From: an uncultured Sphingobium sp.
Lineage (GTDB): Bacteria > Pseudomonadota > Alphaproteobacteria > Sphingomonadales > Sphingomonadaceae
Length of the DNA stretch: 6,670 nt
Direction: 5' to 3'
NCBI GenBank assembly: GCA_913773715.1
Contig: CAJYHD010000240.1
Location: 1-6,670 of the forward strand
Below, piece after piece: positions 1 through 6,102 of the stretch. The notes below the pieces were generated by a model. The model had not been told where the DNA came from. It saw only the letters and a program-made list of their open reading frames with translations, and searched no databases. The translations under genes were made by a program, and so were the position numbers. The number at the start of each line of letters is the position of its first letter. Position 1 is the first letter of the stretch.

Positions 1-1172
1 TCGTGCCCGGCAGCACCTACCTGATCGCGCGCGAGTTTCGCGACCAGATCCGCGACGTGGACGGCCTGTCCTTCATGGCCAACGCCACGGTGAAGGCACG
101 TCTGATCGGCATGGCCCACAAGTTTCAGATGGGGGCGGACTGGTATGACGAGACCAGCATCCTCAACTCGCGGATCCTGCGCTCGGGCGTCACGCCGTTG
201 AGCCTGAGCAAGCCGGTCTATAGCGTTACCGCGCGCGACGTGGCGCGCGCCGCCTCTCTGCCCTTCGCCAAGACCGACACACGCACCCGGCGCAAGGGCG
301 CCTATCTCCAGGATCAGATCGGCATCACCGATGCGCTGCTGCTGATCGGCGGTGTCCGCTATGACAGGTTCGACGATGGGGTGACGACCAGCACCGCCGG
401 GCGCATCACGGCGAATCCGTCCTATAGCGACGGTCGCTTCACCTATCGCGCCGGGGCGATCGTCAAGCCACGCTCCGGCGTGTCGCTCTATGCCAGCTGG
501 TCGGGCAGCTTCGAGCCGCAGAGCGCCGCCAGCCAGAACACCGATGCGGGCGGTCCCTTCGCCCCGGTGACGGGCAACCAGATCGAGGGCGGCGTCAAGT
601 CGGTGCTGCTCGGCGGGCGGTTGCAGGCCAATGCGGCGGTGTATCGGATCATCCGCCGCAACATGCTGCAGGTCGACCCAAGCCTCGCCCCCGTCAACGG
701 GCAGGATCAGCTGCGCCCGATCGGCGAGGTCACGAGCAAGGGCTTCGAGATCGACCTGTCCACCGACATCACGCGCAACTGGGTGCTGCTCGCCAACTAC
801 GGCTATAACGACACCCGGATCACCGGGACGGTGGCGGGGCAGTCGCTGACCAACGCGGTCGGCAACCGCTTCGCCAATGCACCCCGGCATCAACTGGGCT
901 TCTGGACCCGCTATCAGATCGCGCCGATCGGCACCGCAATCGGTGTCGGTGGCGAATATCTGTCGCGCCGGGTCAGCCTGTCGGGCCAGGCGGTGCAGCC
1001 CTATATGATCTTCGACGCGTCGATCACCAAGTCGCTGGGGATCGCGGAACTGATGCTGCGCGTCGATAATCTATTCGACAAGCGCTACGCCGCCTCCGGC
1101 TTCTCATTACAAAGCGGCAGCTTCCCCGGCGAACCGCGCACCCTGCTGGCCGAGCTGCGGTTCCGCTTCTGA
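1..1172 (+). CDS. TonB-dependent siderophore-type receptor, C-terminal part (5' truncated by window edge)
   Basis: This is the C-terminal beta-barrel of an outer-membrane receptor that takes up iron-siderophore or similar complexes using energy from TonB/ExbBD. The frame is open from the first base. A GTG at position 3 is only an internal codon, because about 389 residues are visible against the usual 650-800 and the signal peptide, TonB box and plug domain are missing. Barrel landmarks are the strand motif GAYLQDQIGI followed by LIGGVRYDRF (about residues 98-123), then SLYASWSGSFEPQSA, GNQIEGGVKS, SKGFEIDLS, VLLANYGYND, FANAPRHQLGFWTRY and VDNLFDKRYAA. The terminal signature is PGEPRTLLAELRFRF, with the terminal aromatic Phe used by the BAM machinery. 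FEPQ and PGEPRT are typical of the siderophore-receptor branch (TIGR01783-like). The substrate cannot be told from this part. The gene converges on the porin with a 15 bp gap and no clear terminator between them. Confidence 0.93.
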   Translation, partial: VPGSTYLIAREFRDQIRDVDGLSFMANATVKARLIGMAHKFQMGADWYDETSILNSRILRSGVTPLSLSKPVYSVTARDVARAASLPFAKTDTRTRRKGAYLQDQIGITDALLLIGGVRYDRFDDGVTTSTAGRITANPSYSDGRFTYRAGAIVKPRSGVSLYASWSGSFEPQSAASQNTDAGGPFAPVTGNQIEGGVKSVLLGGRLQANAAVYRIIRRNMLQVDPSLAPVNGQDQLRPIGEVTSKGFEIDLSTDITRNWVLLANYGYNDTRITGTVAGQSLTNAVGNRFANAPRHQLGFWTRYQIAPIGTAIGVGGEYLSRRVSLSGQAVQPYMIFDASITKSLGIAELMLRVDNLFDKRYAASGFSLQSGSFPGEPRTLLAELRFRF

Positions 1173-1187
1173 CCCGAGACGACGCGC

Positions 1188-2393
1188 CTAGTGGATCTTC
1201 CAGGCGACGATCGCCCGCAGGCCCAGCACCACCACGCCGGTCGCATCACGCAGGCCCGATGCACGATGGACATATTGGATATCGGGCTGAAGCGTCAGGA
1301 AGGGCGCGACCCGATCGCTATAGGTCAGCTCGACGGTGCTTTCCGTCTTGGTCAGCGACGGTTCGTCGGGTGGATTGGCGCGGCGATAGGCACGGCTGAG
1401 CCCGGCGGTGGCCAGCCCGATCGACAATAGCGACTCCGGGCGCGACCGCAGGATGCCATGGCCGGTCACCCCGACCTGCACCCCGTCGGCGAACGGCGTG
1501 GTCAGCCCGTCGGACAGACCGGCCCGCAGAAAGGCGCACCAATGCCCGATCTTGCCCGCCTCGCCCGCCAGATCCCGCTCGACCAGAGCATAGAGGCCAT
1601 GCGACGCGGCGGTGTCCGGGCCCGGCGTGATACCCGGCGGAACGATCCGCTGCTGGCGATGGCTATAGGTCCAGCCGCCGACCGTGATCGCCGTCCGGCC
1701 CTTCAGCCCCGCCTCGGCGATCAACAGGGCCGAACGCGGGCCGTTCTCATCCGCCACCCCGCGCGGGGCGCGAACGGCGGCCGCCTGCACATAATGGCGC
1801 TTGCCCTTCAGCCGTACGCGGATCGCCAGGTCGGTCTGGGGAAAGATCGACGGCCCGTTGGGGCCCGTCGCCGCCAGTTCCGACCCGATGCCGAAGGCCG
1901 GCGCGATCAATGCCGCCGCCGCAGGATTGGCATAAAATTCGCTGTTCAGGTCATATTTGCCGACCAGCACCGAGCCGCGATCTCCGGCGAAGCGCTGCTG
2001 CACCCAGGCCTGATAGAGCAACAGGTCCGGGCTCATGACCTCGATATTGTTCACGCCCTGCAACGTTCCCGCGATATCGTTGGGCCGCGCACCGGCGTTG
2101 CTTAAGGCGCCGACATAGGCGCTGCCGCCCCGCCATCCCGCCGCGCGCTCCAGGTCGAGCGACGCGATCAGATCCAGATTGTCCAGGAACCGCGCGCCGC
2201 GCCGCCCCTTTCCCGCCGAGACGCCGACCAGATCGGCCTTGTAGAGCAGGGCGAGACTGAAGGCGCTGGGAGCTGCGTCCTCCCCCTCGCCACCGGCTTC
2301 GGCGCACGGCTCCTCTTCCTGCGCCAAAACGGGCGTCGGCAGGGCCGCCAGCATGGGGGCGGTCAGCAGCATGATCGATTGACGAAACGTCAT
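1188..2393 (-). CDS. OprB-family carbohydrate-selective porin
   Basis: Probable outer-membrane porin for passive uptake of sugars, about 401 residues, which is normal for the OprB family. The N-terminus is a Sec signal peptide: MTFRQSI, a hydrophobic stretch LLTAPMLAALPTPV, then VLA before QEEEPC as the likely cleavage site. The mature start is acidic (QEEEPCAEAGGEGEDAA) and precedes the first barrel strands. Family-like stretches are LLYKADLVGV, FLDNLDLIASLDLE, a DIAGTLQGVNNIE loop, LYQAWVQQRF, VLVGKYDLNSEFYANPAA and, near the end, PFLTLQPDIQYVH. The last is the best recognised OprB mark. The protein ends in WKIH rather than the usual aromatic residue, although AIVAWKIH is still strand-like. 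Two in-frame ATGs are possible, at 2399 and 2393. The AGAGG at 2402-2406 lies only 2 nt from the first but 8 nt from the second, so 2393 is chosen. A possible small gene lies 50-60 nt upstream on the same strand. Substrate specificity is not visible. Confidence 0.85.
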   Translation of the reverse strand: MTFRQSIMLLTAPMLAALPTPVLAQEEEPCAEAGGEGEDAAPSAFSLALLYKADLVGVSAGKGRRGARFLDNLDLIASLDLERAAGWRGGSAYVGALSNAGARPNDIAGTLQGVNNIEVMSPDLLLYQAWVQQRFAGDRGSVLVGKYDLNSEFYANPAAAALIAPAFGIGSELAATGPNGPSIFPQTDLAIRVRLKGKRHYVQAAAVRAPRGVADENGPRSALLIAEAGLKGRTAITVGGWTYSHRQQRIVPPGITPGPDTAASHGLYALVERDLAGEAGKIGHWCAFLRAGLSDGLTTPFADGVQVGVTGHGILRSRPESLLSIGLATAGLSRAYRRANPPDEPSLTKTESTVELTYSDRVAPFLTLQPDIQYVHRASGLRDATGVVVLGLRAIVAWKIH

Positions 2394-2401
2394 CGACATC
2401 G

Positions 2402-2406
2402 CCTCT
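2402..2406 (-). promoter_or_regulatory. Shine-Dalgarno of the porin, decides the start codon
   Basis: On the minus strand the sequence GGGGAAAGAGGCG is followed directly by ATGTCGATG. The AGAGG core leaves 2 nt to the first ATG, which is too close, and 8 nt to the second (2393), which is normal. This favours the shorter protein starting MTFRQS. Either start gives the same signal peptide core. Confidence 0.6.
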
Positions 2407-2448
2407 TTCCCCGAGGGTCGGCAGGAAGCGAGCGCCCCCGCTGCTGCG

Positions 2449-2583
2449 TCATGCGGCCACGGCTCGCCGGGCGTCGCGCGGGTTTCCGGTCAGGGTCGAC
2501 AAGCAATCGACGCTGAACCCCATAAGCATCGGAATTACGGCTGCAAATGTCGCGACCAATTTGATCCGGATCGTGGCGCGCAT
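2449..2583 (-). CDS. Possible 44-residue membrane peptide resembling a chemoreceptor N-terminus
   Basis: A short open frame starts at an ATG preceded by a G-rich ribosome binding site (GGGGGGAGAC, 2584-2593) and ends in TGA at 2449. The product begins MRATIRIKLVATFAAVIPML, continues MGFSVDCLSTLTGN and ends PRDARRAVAA. The start (MR-TI-KL plus a single hydrophobic segment of about 17 residues) and the following LSTLTG look like the cytoplasmic tip, first membrane helix and first periplasmic residues of many alphaproteobacterial methyl-accepting chemotaxis proteins. Nothing of a sensor, HAMP or signalling domain follows. It could be a truncated chemoreceptor remnant, a real single-pass small protein, or a leader peptide read before the porin, which starts about 55 nt downstream on the same strand. 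The family resemblance is from memory, and a chance ORF is not excluded. Confidence 0.35.
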   Translation of the reverse strand: MRATIRIKLVATFAAVIPMLMGFSVDCLSTLTGNPRDARRAVAA

Positions 2584-2951
2584 GTCTCCCCCCGTTTACA
2601 CATCGCGAAGCCAGTCCCATCAAAATGCCGATGCCTCGGTTCGATAGATGCGTCGACGAGCGCCGAAGCTGCCCAAAATTCCGCATGGCTCGCGACTTCC
2701 TCGTGAGAGAGCGCTTAGAGCAGCGGGATTTAATATAGAGTTCCCGATGCGGGGAGCTTTCGTTAACCAAACATACTTTTGAAGTGTCGGCCCTCGCTGG
2801 AAAAACAGTCAAGGCGCTATATATCGCGAATAGGTTCGGCGACTGAACGGTCTCCTGCTCTTGCACAGCTCGGGTTGTATTTTACGGCTGCGTCCGATCT
2901 CGATGTGACATATCTGATGCCGTCCGGAACACGGTCGCCGATTGCGGACAC

Positions 2952-2986
2952 GGCCATTCTTTATGGCCCCGCAAGGCCATGGGCCT
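2952..2986. repeat. Overlapping alternative hairpins (GGCCAT / ATGGCC / GGCCAT / GGCCT)
   Basis: GGCCAT (2952-2957) pairs perfectly with ATGGCC (2963-2968) across the loop TCTTT. The same ATGGCC can instead pair with a second GGCCAT (2975-2980) across CCGCAA. That second copy can in turn form AGGCC (2974-2978) with GGCCT (2982-2986) around a 3-nt loop. The pairings are therefore mutually exclusive. The element lies about 170 nt before the transporter ATG. It has no U-tract on either strand, so it is not an obvious intrinsic terminator. A regulatory role is inference only. Confidence 0.4.
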
Positions 2987-3105
2987 GGCCGGTGCGCCCC
3001 ATCGAGTGCCTTCCCCTATCTGAAAGCCACGCGGGGCGCGGTGACGGTTGTGACAATCGGATAGGTCAAAATGCCTCTGTCGCGGCGGGACGAGACGAAC
3101 GGAAC

Positions 3106-3127
3106 GAAAGCCTATGTAAAGTCTTTC
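3106..3127. repeat. Inverted repeat GAAAG-N12-CTTTC before the transporter ribosome binding site
   Basis: GAAAG (3106-3110) and CTTTC (3123-3127) are inverted around CCTATGTAAAGT, and AAAG-T-CTTT forms a smaller nested palindrome. It lies 30-50 nt upstream of the transporter ATG, where an operator or a 5'-leader hairpin could sit. Five-base arms are short enough to occur by chance. Confidence 0.2.
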
Positions 3128-3144
3128 CGATCAGATATTTGTAA

Positions 3145-3150
3145 GGGGGG
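3145..3150 (+). promoter_or_regulatory. Ribosome binding site of the transporter gene
   Basis: GTAAGGGGGG is followed by AAACAA and then ATG at 3157. This gives a purine-rich Shine-Dalgarno with a 6-nt spacer, which fixes the start and the signal peptide MAKVLAWALS. No alternative start in this frame has comparable context. Confidence 0.6.
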
Positions 3151-3156
3151 AAACAA

Positions 3157-3963
3157 ATGGCGAAGGTTTTGGCGTGGGCGCTGAGTGTGGCGGCCGTCAT
3201 GATCGACACCCCTGCCCTCGCCCAGGACGAGCCCCGCTTCTGCCCCACGCGTCCCAATCTCGGCGGATCGAGCTGCACGACCGAACCGGGGCGGGTGCAT
3301 GTCGAGATGTCCGCGCTGGATTGGGAGCGAGACGACCAGTCCGACCAGCGCGAGGACCGTATCGTCACCGCCGATATCCTCACCCGTCTGGGCGTAGGCA
3401 AGAATACCGAGCTTCAGCTCGAATGGGTCGGCTATGGCCGGGACCGGACACGCGACAAGGCGAACGAAACGGTCGACACGGTGACGGGCACCGGCGACGT
3501 GACCTTTGCGATCCGCGAGCATCTGGCCGGGCAGAAAGGGAAGCCCTTTTCGGCGGGCATACAGGCCTTCGTCACGGCCCCAACCGGACGCTATCCGGTC
3601 GGGGCTGGCACCTGGTCGACGGGGGTCATCGTCCCCATCCAATATGAGCTGACCGAGAAGATCGCGATCGCGGTGACGGGGGAAGCCGATGCAGCGGCGA
3701 ACCAGTCCGGAATGGGACGACATCTGTCGTACAGCGAGATCACCGGCGTGCGTTACAAGTTCACCGACCAGATCACCGCCAACGCCGAGCTGTCGCTGGA
3801 GCGTGACGACGATCCCGACCAGCATGAGACTCTGGCCCTGGCCGCGCTGTCGGCCGCCTGGCGACCGACCAAGGTCGTTCAGTTCGACATTCTGGCGGCG
3901 GCGGGCCTCAACCATGCCGCCCCCAGCCTCCGCCTCGTGACTGGCGGCGCCATTCTTTTTTGA
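3157..3963 (+). CDS. Secreted beta-barrel 'transporter' family protein (Phenol_MetA_deg-like)
   Basis: A 268-residue protein with a Sec signal peptide: MAK, hydrophobic VLAWALSVAAVMIDTPA, and LAQ before DEPRF as the cleavage region. The mature part starts with two cysteines (FCPTRPNLGGSSC) and then the stretch TTEPGRVHVEMSALDWERDD. Alternating strands follow: LGVGKNTELQLEWVGYG, TGTGDVTFAIREHLAG, FSAGIQAFVTAPTGRYPVGA, GVIVPIQYEL, ITGVRYKFTDQITANAELSL and a final VTGGAILF ending in Phe. This pattern matches the outer-membrane family annotated 'transporter' or Phenol_MetA_deg (pfam13557), linked by some members to aromatic-compound degradation. The identification is from motif memory. The true substrate is unknown, and no aromatic-degradation genes are nearby. 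It appears to be a single-gene unit, convergent with the chemoreceptor 59 bp downstream. Confidence 0.75.
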   Translation: MAKVLAWALSVAAVMIDTPALAQDEPRFCPTRPNLGGSSCTTEPGRVHVEMSALDWERDDQSDQREDRIVTADILTRLGVGKNTELQLEWVGYGRDRTRDKANETVDTVTGTGDVTFAIREHLAGQKGKPFSAGIQAFVTAPTGRYPVGAGTWSTGVIVPIQYELTEKIAIAVTGEADAAANQSGMGRHLSYSEITGVRYKFTDQITANAELSLERDDDPDQHETLALAALSAAWRPTKVVQFDILAAAGLNHAAPSLRLVTGGAILF

Positions 3964-4022
3964 ACGCGGCGGAAGCGATCGGGCCCGGCAAGGCCGCCCC
4001 GCTCCCGCCCGTCCGTCATTCC
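3964..4022. other. Short GC-rich gap between convergent genes
   Basis: This 59 bp spacer separates the stops of the transporter and the chemoreceptor. It can form a weak stem, GCGGC (3966-3970) with GCCGC (3993-3997), and contains GGGCCC. There is no T-run on either side, so a classical intrinsic terminator for either gene is not supported. Confidence 0.3.
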
Positions 4023-5810
4023 TTACGCCACCGCCGCGCGGCGATAGCGGTGATCGTCGAGGCTGGAGATATTGGCGGAGGGCCGCCCGCTATTCCGAAC
4101 GATGGAAAAGCGAGCCATCTGCCGCGAGAGTTCGTCCGCCTCCCCCGCCAGACTGCGGGCGGCGGCCGTCGCTTCTTCGACCATGGCGGCATTCTGCTGC
4201 GTGACCATATCCATCTGGTTGACGGCGATATTGACCTGTTGCAGCCCGGTGCTCTGCTGTTCCGCCGACACCGCGATATCGCCGATCAGGGCGTTGATCT
4301 CGGTGATACGCGTCACGATCCGGCCGAGCGCCTCGCCGGTCTGGTTGACCAGTCCCACGCCTGCATCGACCTGATCGGCGGACACCGAAATCCGCTCCTT
4401 GACATCCTTGGCCGCATCGGCGGATCGCTGTGCCAGTGCGCGAACCTCGGAAGCGACGACGGCAAAGCCCTTGCCCGCATCCCCTGCGCGCGCGGCCTCC
4501 ACCCCGGCGTTCAAAGCCAGCAAATTGGTCTGGAACGCGATGCCGTCGATGACCGAGATGATGTCGGATATCTCGGTCGAGGCGCGCTCGATCCCGTTCA
4601 TCGCGGCGACGGCATCCTCCATGATCCGGCCCGAATGCTGGACCTCGTCCTTGGCCTGGCCGACCATCTGGCGAGCCAGCCCCGCCTGCTCGGCGGTCTT
4701 GCGCACGGTCGTCGTGATCTCGTCCATGGCGGCCGCCGTTTCCTCCAGGCTGGCCGCCTGTTGCTCAGTGCGCTGCGACAGGTCGTCGGAGGCCTGGCGG
4801 ATGTCCGCCGCACCGTTGAGGATGCCGCCGGTCGATACGGAGACCTGCGACATGGCCGTCTGCAGCGCATCCGCCGCGCGGTTGAAATCGGTCTTGATCG
4901 CGGCGAAGGGCCCGTCGAGATCGCTATCCAGACGGGATTGCAGGTCACCCTCCGCCAGCCTGGACAGGGCCGCGCCGACGCTGTCGACGATCAGGCGGGT
5001 CTGCGCCCTCTTGGCCTCGTCCGCCGCCAGCAACTGCGCGCGCAGATTATCGAGTGCGACCGCCAGCCGCCCGACCTCGTCGCGGCGATCCTGATCGACC
5101 GACGCCACGCTCATATCCCCGCTTGCCAGCGCGGCGAGACCGTTGGTGACCGCATTCACCGGCCGCGCGATCTGGCGGACCAGCAGGACCAGGATGGCGA
5201 TGGCCAGCATCAGGCTGAGCATCATCCCGCCGAAAATGGCTTGGGAGATCGTGGCGAAGGCCTGCTCCTGCGCAACCTGTCGCTGCGCCAGAAGCTGGTT
5301 TTCCATGGTGATGACGGCGCCCGCCTGGTTGCGGAGTTGATCCATCAGCGACTTGCCCACGCCCTTCGCCGTGTTCGCGCGTGCGACGCCTTGCGTCGCG
5401 GGAGCAGCCATCAACGCAATGTTGGGCTCCGCGACCTCATTGCGCCAGTGCTGCGCCAGAGCACCGATCTGGGTCAGGCGGCTCTGTTGTTGCGGATTGT
5501 CGCTGGTCAGCCGCCGCGCTTCTTTCATGGCGCGGTCGAAGTCGGCCGCTCCATCAGTGTAGGGAGCCAGAAAATTCCGGTCGGCCGTCAGCAGATAACC
5601 GCGAAGACCTGTCTCTTGGTTGACCATCCCCTCGACGAGCTTGTTCGAGGCCATGATGACCTTGTACGTATGCTCATTGATACTCGTCGTTTCGCGGACC
5701 TGGTTCTTCTTCGTATAAATGACAAAGTTCGTCGTGAGGGTCAGCGCCAGAATAACTCCCAGACACAGGGTAAGCTTTCTTACCATCGAAAGGTTATCAA
5801 AAAAGCGCAT
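4023..5810 (-). CDS. Methyl-accepting chemotaxis protein with CHASE3-type sensor and two HAMP units
   Basis: An inner-membrane chemoreceptor of 595 residues that should signal through CheW/CheA. Helix TM1 spans about residues 12-32. A periplasmic helical sensor spans 33-185 and carries NQETGLRGYLLTADRNFL (64-81), the hallmark of CHASE3. TM2 spans about 188-212 (GGMMLSLMLAIAILVLLV). A HAMP follows (about 213-262; P217, then DEVGRLAVALDNLR at 244-257), and a second HAMP-like unit covers about 280-325 (LAEGDLQSRL, then FAAIKTDFNRAADAL). The coiled-coil signalling domain (330-570) has its hairpin tip at 413-457 (VIDGIAFQTNLLALNAGVEA, GKGFAVVASEVRAL). Likely methylation helices contain EQQAASLEETAAAMDEI and QQNAAMVEEATAAA. 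The C-terminus (HRYRRAAVA) lacks the NWETF-type pentapeptide that tethers CheR/CheB. The start at 5810 has CGGAG at 5819-5823 with an 8-nt spacer. No che or flagellar genes adjoin it, so it is an orphan receptor. The ligand is unknown. Confidence 0.95.
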   Translation of the reverse strand: MRFFDNLSMVRKLTLCLGVILALTLTTNFVIYTKKNQVRETTSINEHTYKVIMASNKLVEGMVNQETGLRGYLLTADRNFLAPYTDGAADFDRAMKEARRLTSDNPQQQSRLTQIGALAQHWRNEVAEPNIALMAAPATQGVARANTAKGVGKSLMDQLRNQAGAVITMENQLLAQRQVAQEQAFATISQAIFGGMMLSLMLAIAILVLLVRQIARPVNAVTNGLAALASGDMSVASVDQDRRDEVGRLAVALDNLRAQLLAADEAKRAQTRLIVDSVGAALSRLAEGDLQSRLDSDLDGPFAAIKTDFNRAADALQTAMSQVSVSTGGILNGAADIRQASDDLSQRTEQQAASLEETAAAMDEITTTVRKTAEQAGLARQMVGQAKDEVQHSGRIMEDAVAAMNGIERASTEISDIISVIDGIAFQTNLLALNAGVEAARAGDAGKGFAVVASEVRALAQRSADAAKDVKERISVSADQVDAGVGLVNQTGEALGRIVTRITEINALIGDIAVSAEQQSTGLQQVNIAVNQMDMVTQQNAAMVEEATAAARSLAGEADELSRQMARFSIVRNSGRPSANISSLDDHRYRRAAVA

Positions 5811-5894
5811 GGATCATGCTCCGATGATGCTCGCCCTTTGCGCTACGCTTGCATCAGGCGATAAGCCAACAACTCGCCCACGACGCCCGAACGC

Positions 5895-5916
5895 CTCTGC
5901 AAGAACCTGCACAGAG
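5895..5916. repeat. Imperfect inverted repeat in the chemoreceptor leader
   Basis: CTCTGCA (5895-5901) faces TGCACAGAG (5908-5916) across AGAACC. TGCA pairs with TGCA, and CTC pairs with GAG after a 2-nt bulge. It lies about 90 nt upstream of the chemoreceptor start and could fold in its leader RNA. The stem is short and a function is not demonstrated. Confidence 0.2.
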
Positions 5917-5942
5917 CAACCTTGCACGCCATCACCATACGT

Positions 5943-5972
5943 CGCGGCGAGCGATTACGTAATGACGCCGCG
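5943..5972. repeat. Nested inverted repeat CGCGGCG ... ATTACGTAAT ... CGCCGCG
   Basis: Perfect 7-bp arms, CGCGGCG (5943-5949) and CGCCGCG (5966-5972), enclose a perfect 10-bp palindrome ATTACGTAAT (5954-5963), slightly off-centre with 4 nt on one side and 2 nt on the other. It lies about 135-160 nt upstream of the chemoreceptor start. The AT-rich palindromic core inside GC-rich arms would suit a dimeric regulator's operator. As RNA it could form a hairpin, and the minus-strand side has no T-run immediately downstream. Confidence 0.4.
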
Positions 5973-6102
5973 TTAAAGAAAACTTTCAAAAAGCAACACA
6001 ACCGCCACTTCGAAGTATATCAAATTTCCGCAAAAACACCGATCTCGCGGGAACCAATAGCGGCGCCAGTCATTGCAGGCCGTTTTCGCGGACCCTACCT
6101 AC

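Larger units (their letters stand above)
2584..3144. other. Long intergenic region between divergent genes, AT-richer than its flanks
   Basis: About 560 bp separate the leftward small ORF/porin unit from the rightward transporter gene, so promoters for both directions should lie here. The stretch from about 2665 to 2900 is visibly AT-richer (for example TTTAATATAGAG at 2729-2740 and GCTATATATCGCG at 2816-2828). Two frames crossing it (2390-2866 minus and 2779-3144 plus) have no recognisable domain, no good start context and atypical composition, and I do not consider them genes. I saw no convincing -35/-10 pair, sigma-54 or sigma-28 site, GGAAC-type stress promoter, Fur box or full CtrA site. 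The structured element at 2952-2986 and the repeat at 3106-3127 are listed separately. Confidence 0.6.

Noticed and set aside
2762..2779. Possible CtrA-type site (GTTAACC followed by TACT)
   Set aside because: Only the first half-site matches TTAA-N7-TTAA. The second half has two of four bases.
2390..2866. 158-codon minus-strand frame overlapping the porin start
   Set aside because: It has Arg/Ser-rich low-complexity composition, a weak start and no family resemblance. It overlaps the porin ribosome binding site and the better-supported small frame at 2449-2583.
3048..3076. Possible -35 (TTGTGA/TTGTGACA) upstream of the transporter
   Set aside because: No acceptable -10 hexamer lies 16-18 nt downstream, so a promoter cannot be supported.
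2779..3144. 121-codon plus-strand frame ending just before the transporter
   Set aside because: It starts at TTG without a ribosome binding site, has no recognisable family, and crosses the hairpin cluster and AT-rich spacer. It is probably a chance ORF.
3966..3997. Possible terminator stem between the transporter and the chemoreceptor
   Set aside because: The arms are only 5 bp with a loop over 20 nt and no T-run on either strand.
5813..5832. Near-direct repeat ATCATGCTC / ATGATGCTC around the chemoreceptor ribosome binding site
   Set aside because: Two 9-mers with one mismatch are too short to distinguish from chance, and the segment is already explained by the Shine-Dalgarno region.
3960..5864. 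634-codon open frame on the plus strand, opposite the chemoreceptor
   Set aside because: It is in exact codon register with the chemoreceptor on the other strand, so it stays open simply because that gene lacks TTA, CTA and TCA codons, which are rare in high-GC genomes. The product has no recognisable domain, while the minus strand gives a textbook chemoreceptor.
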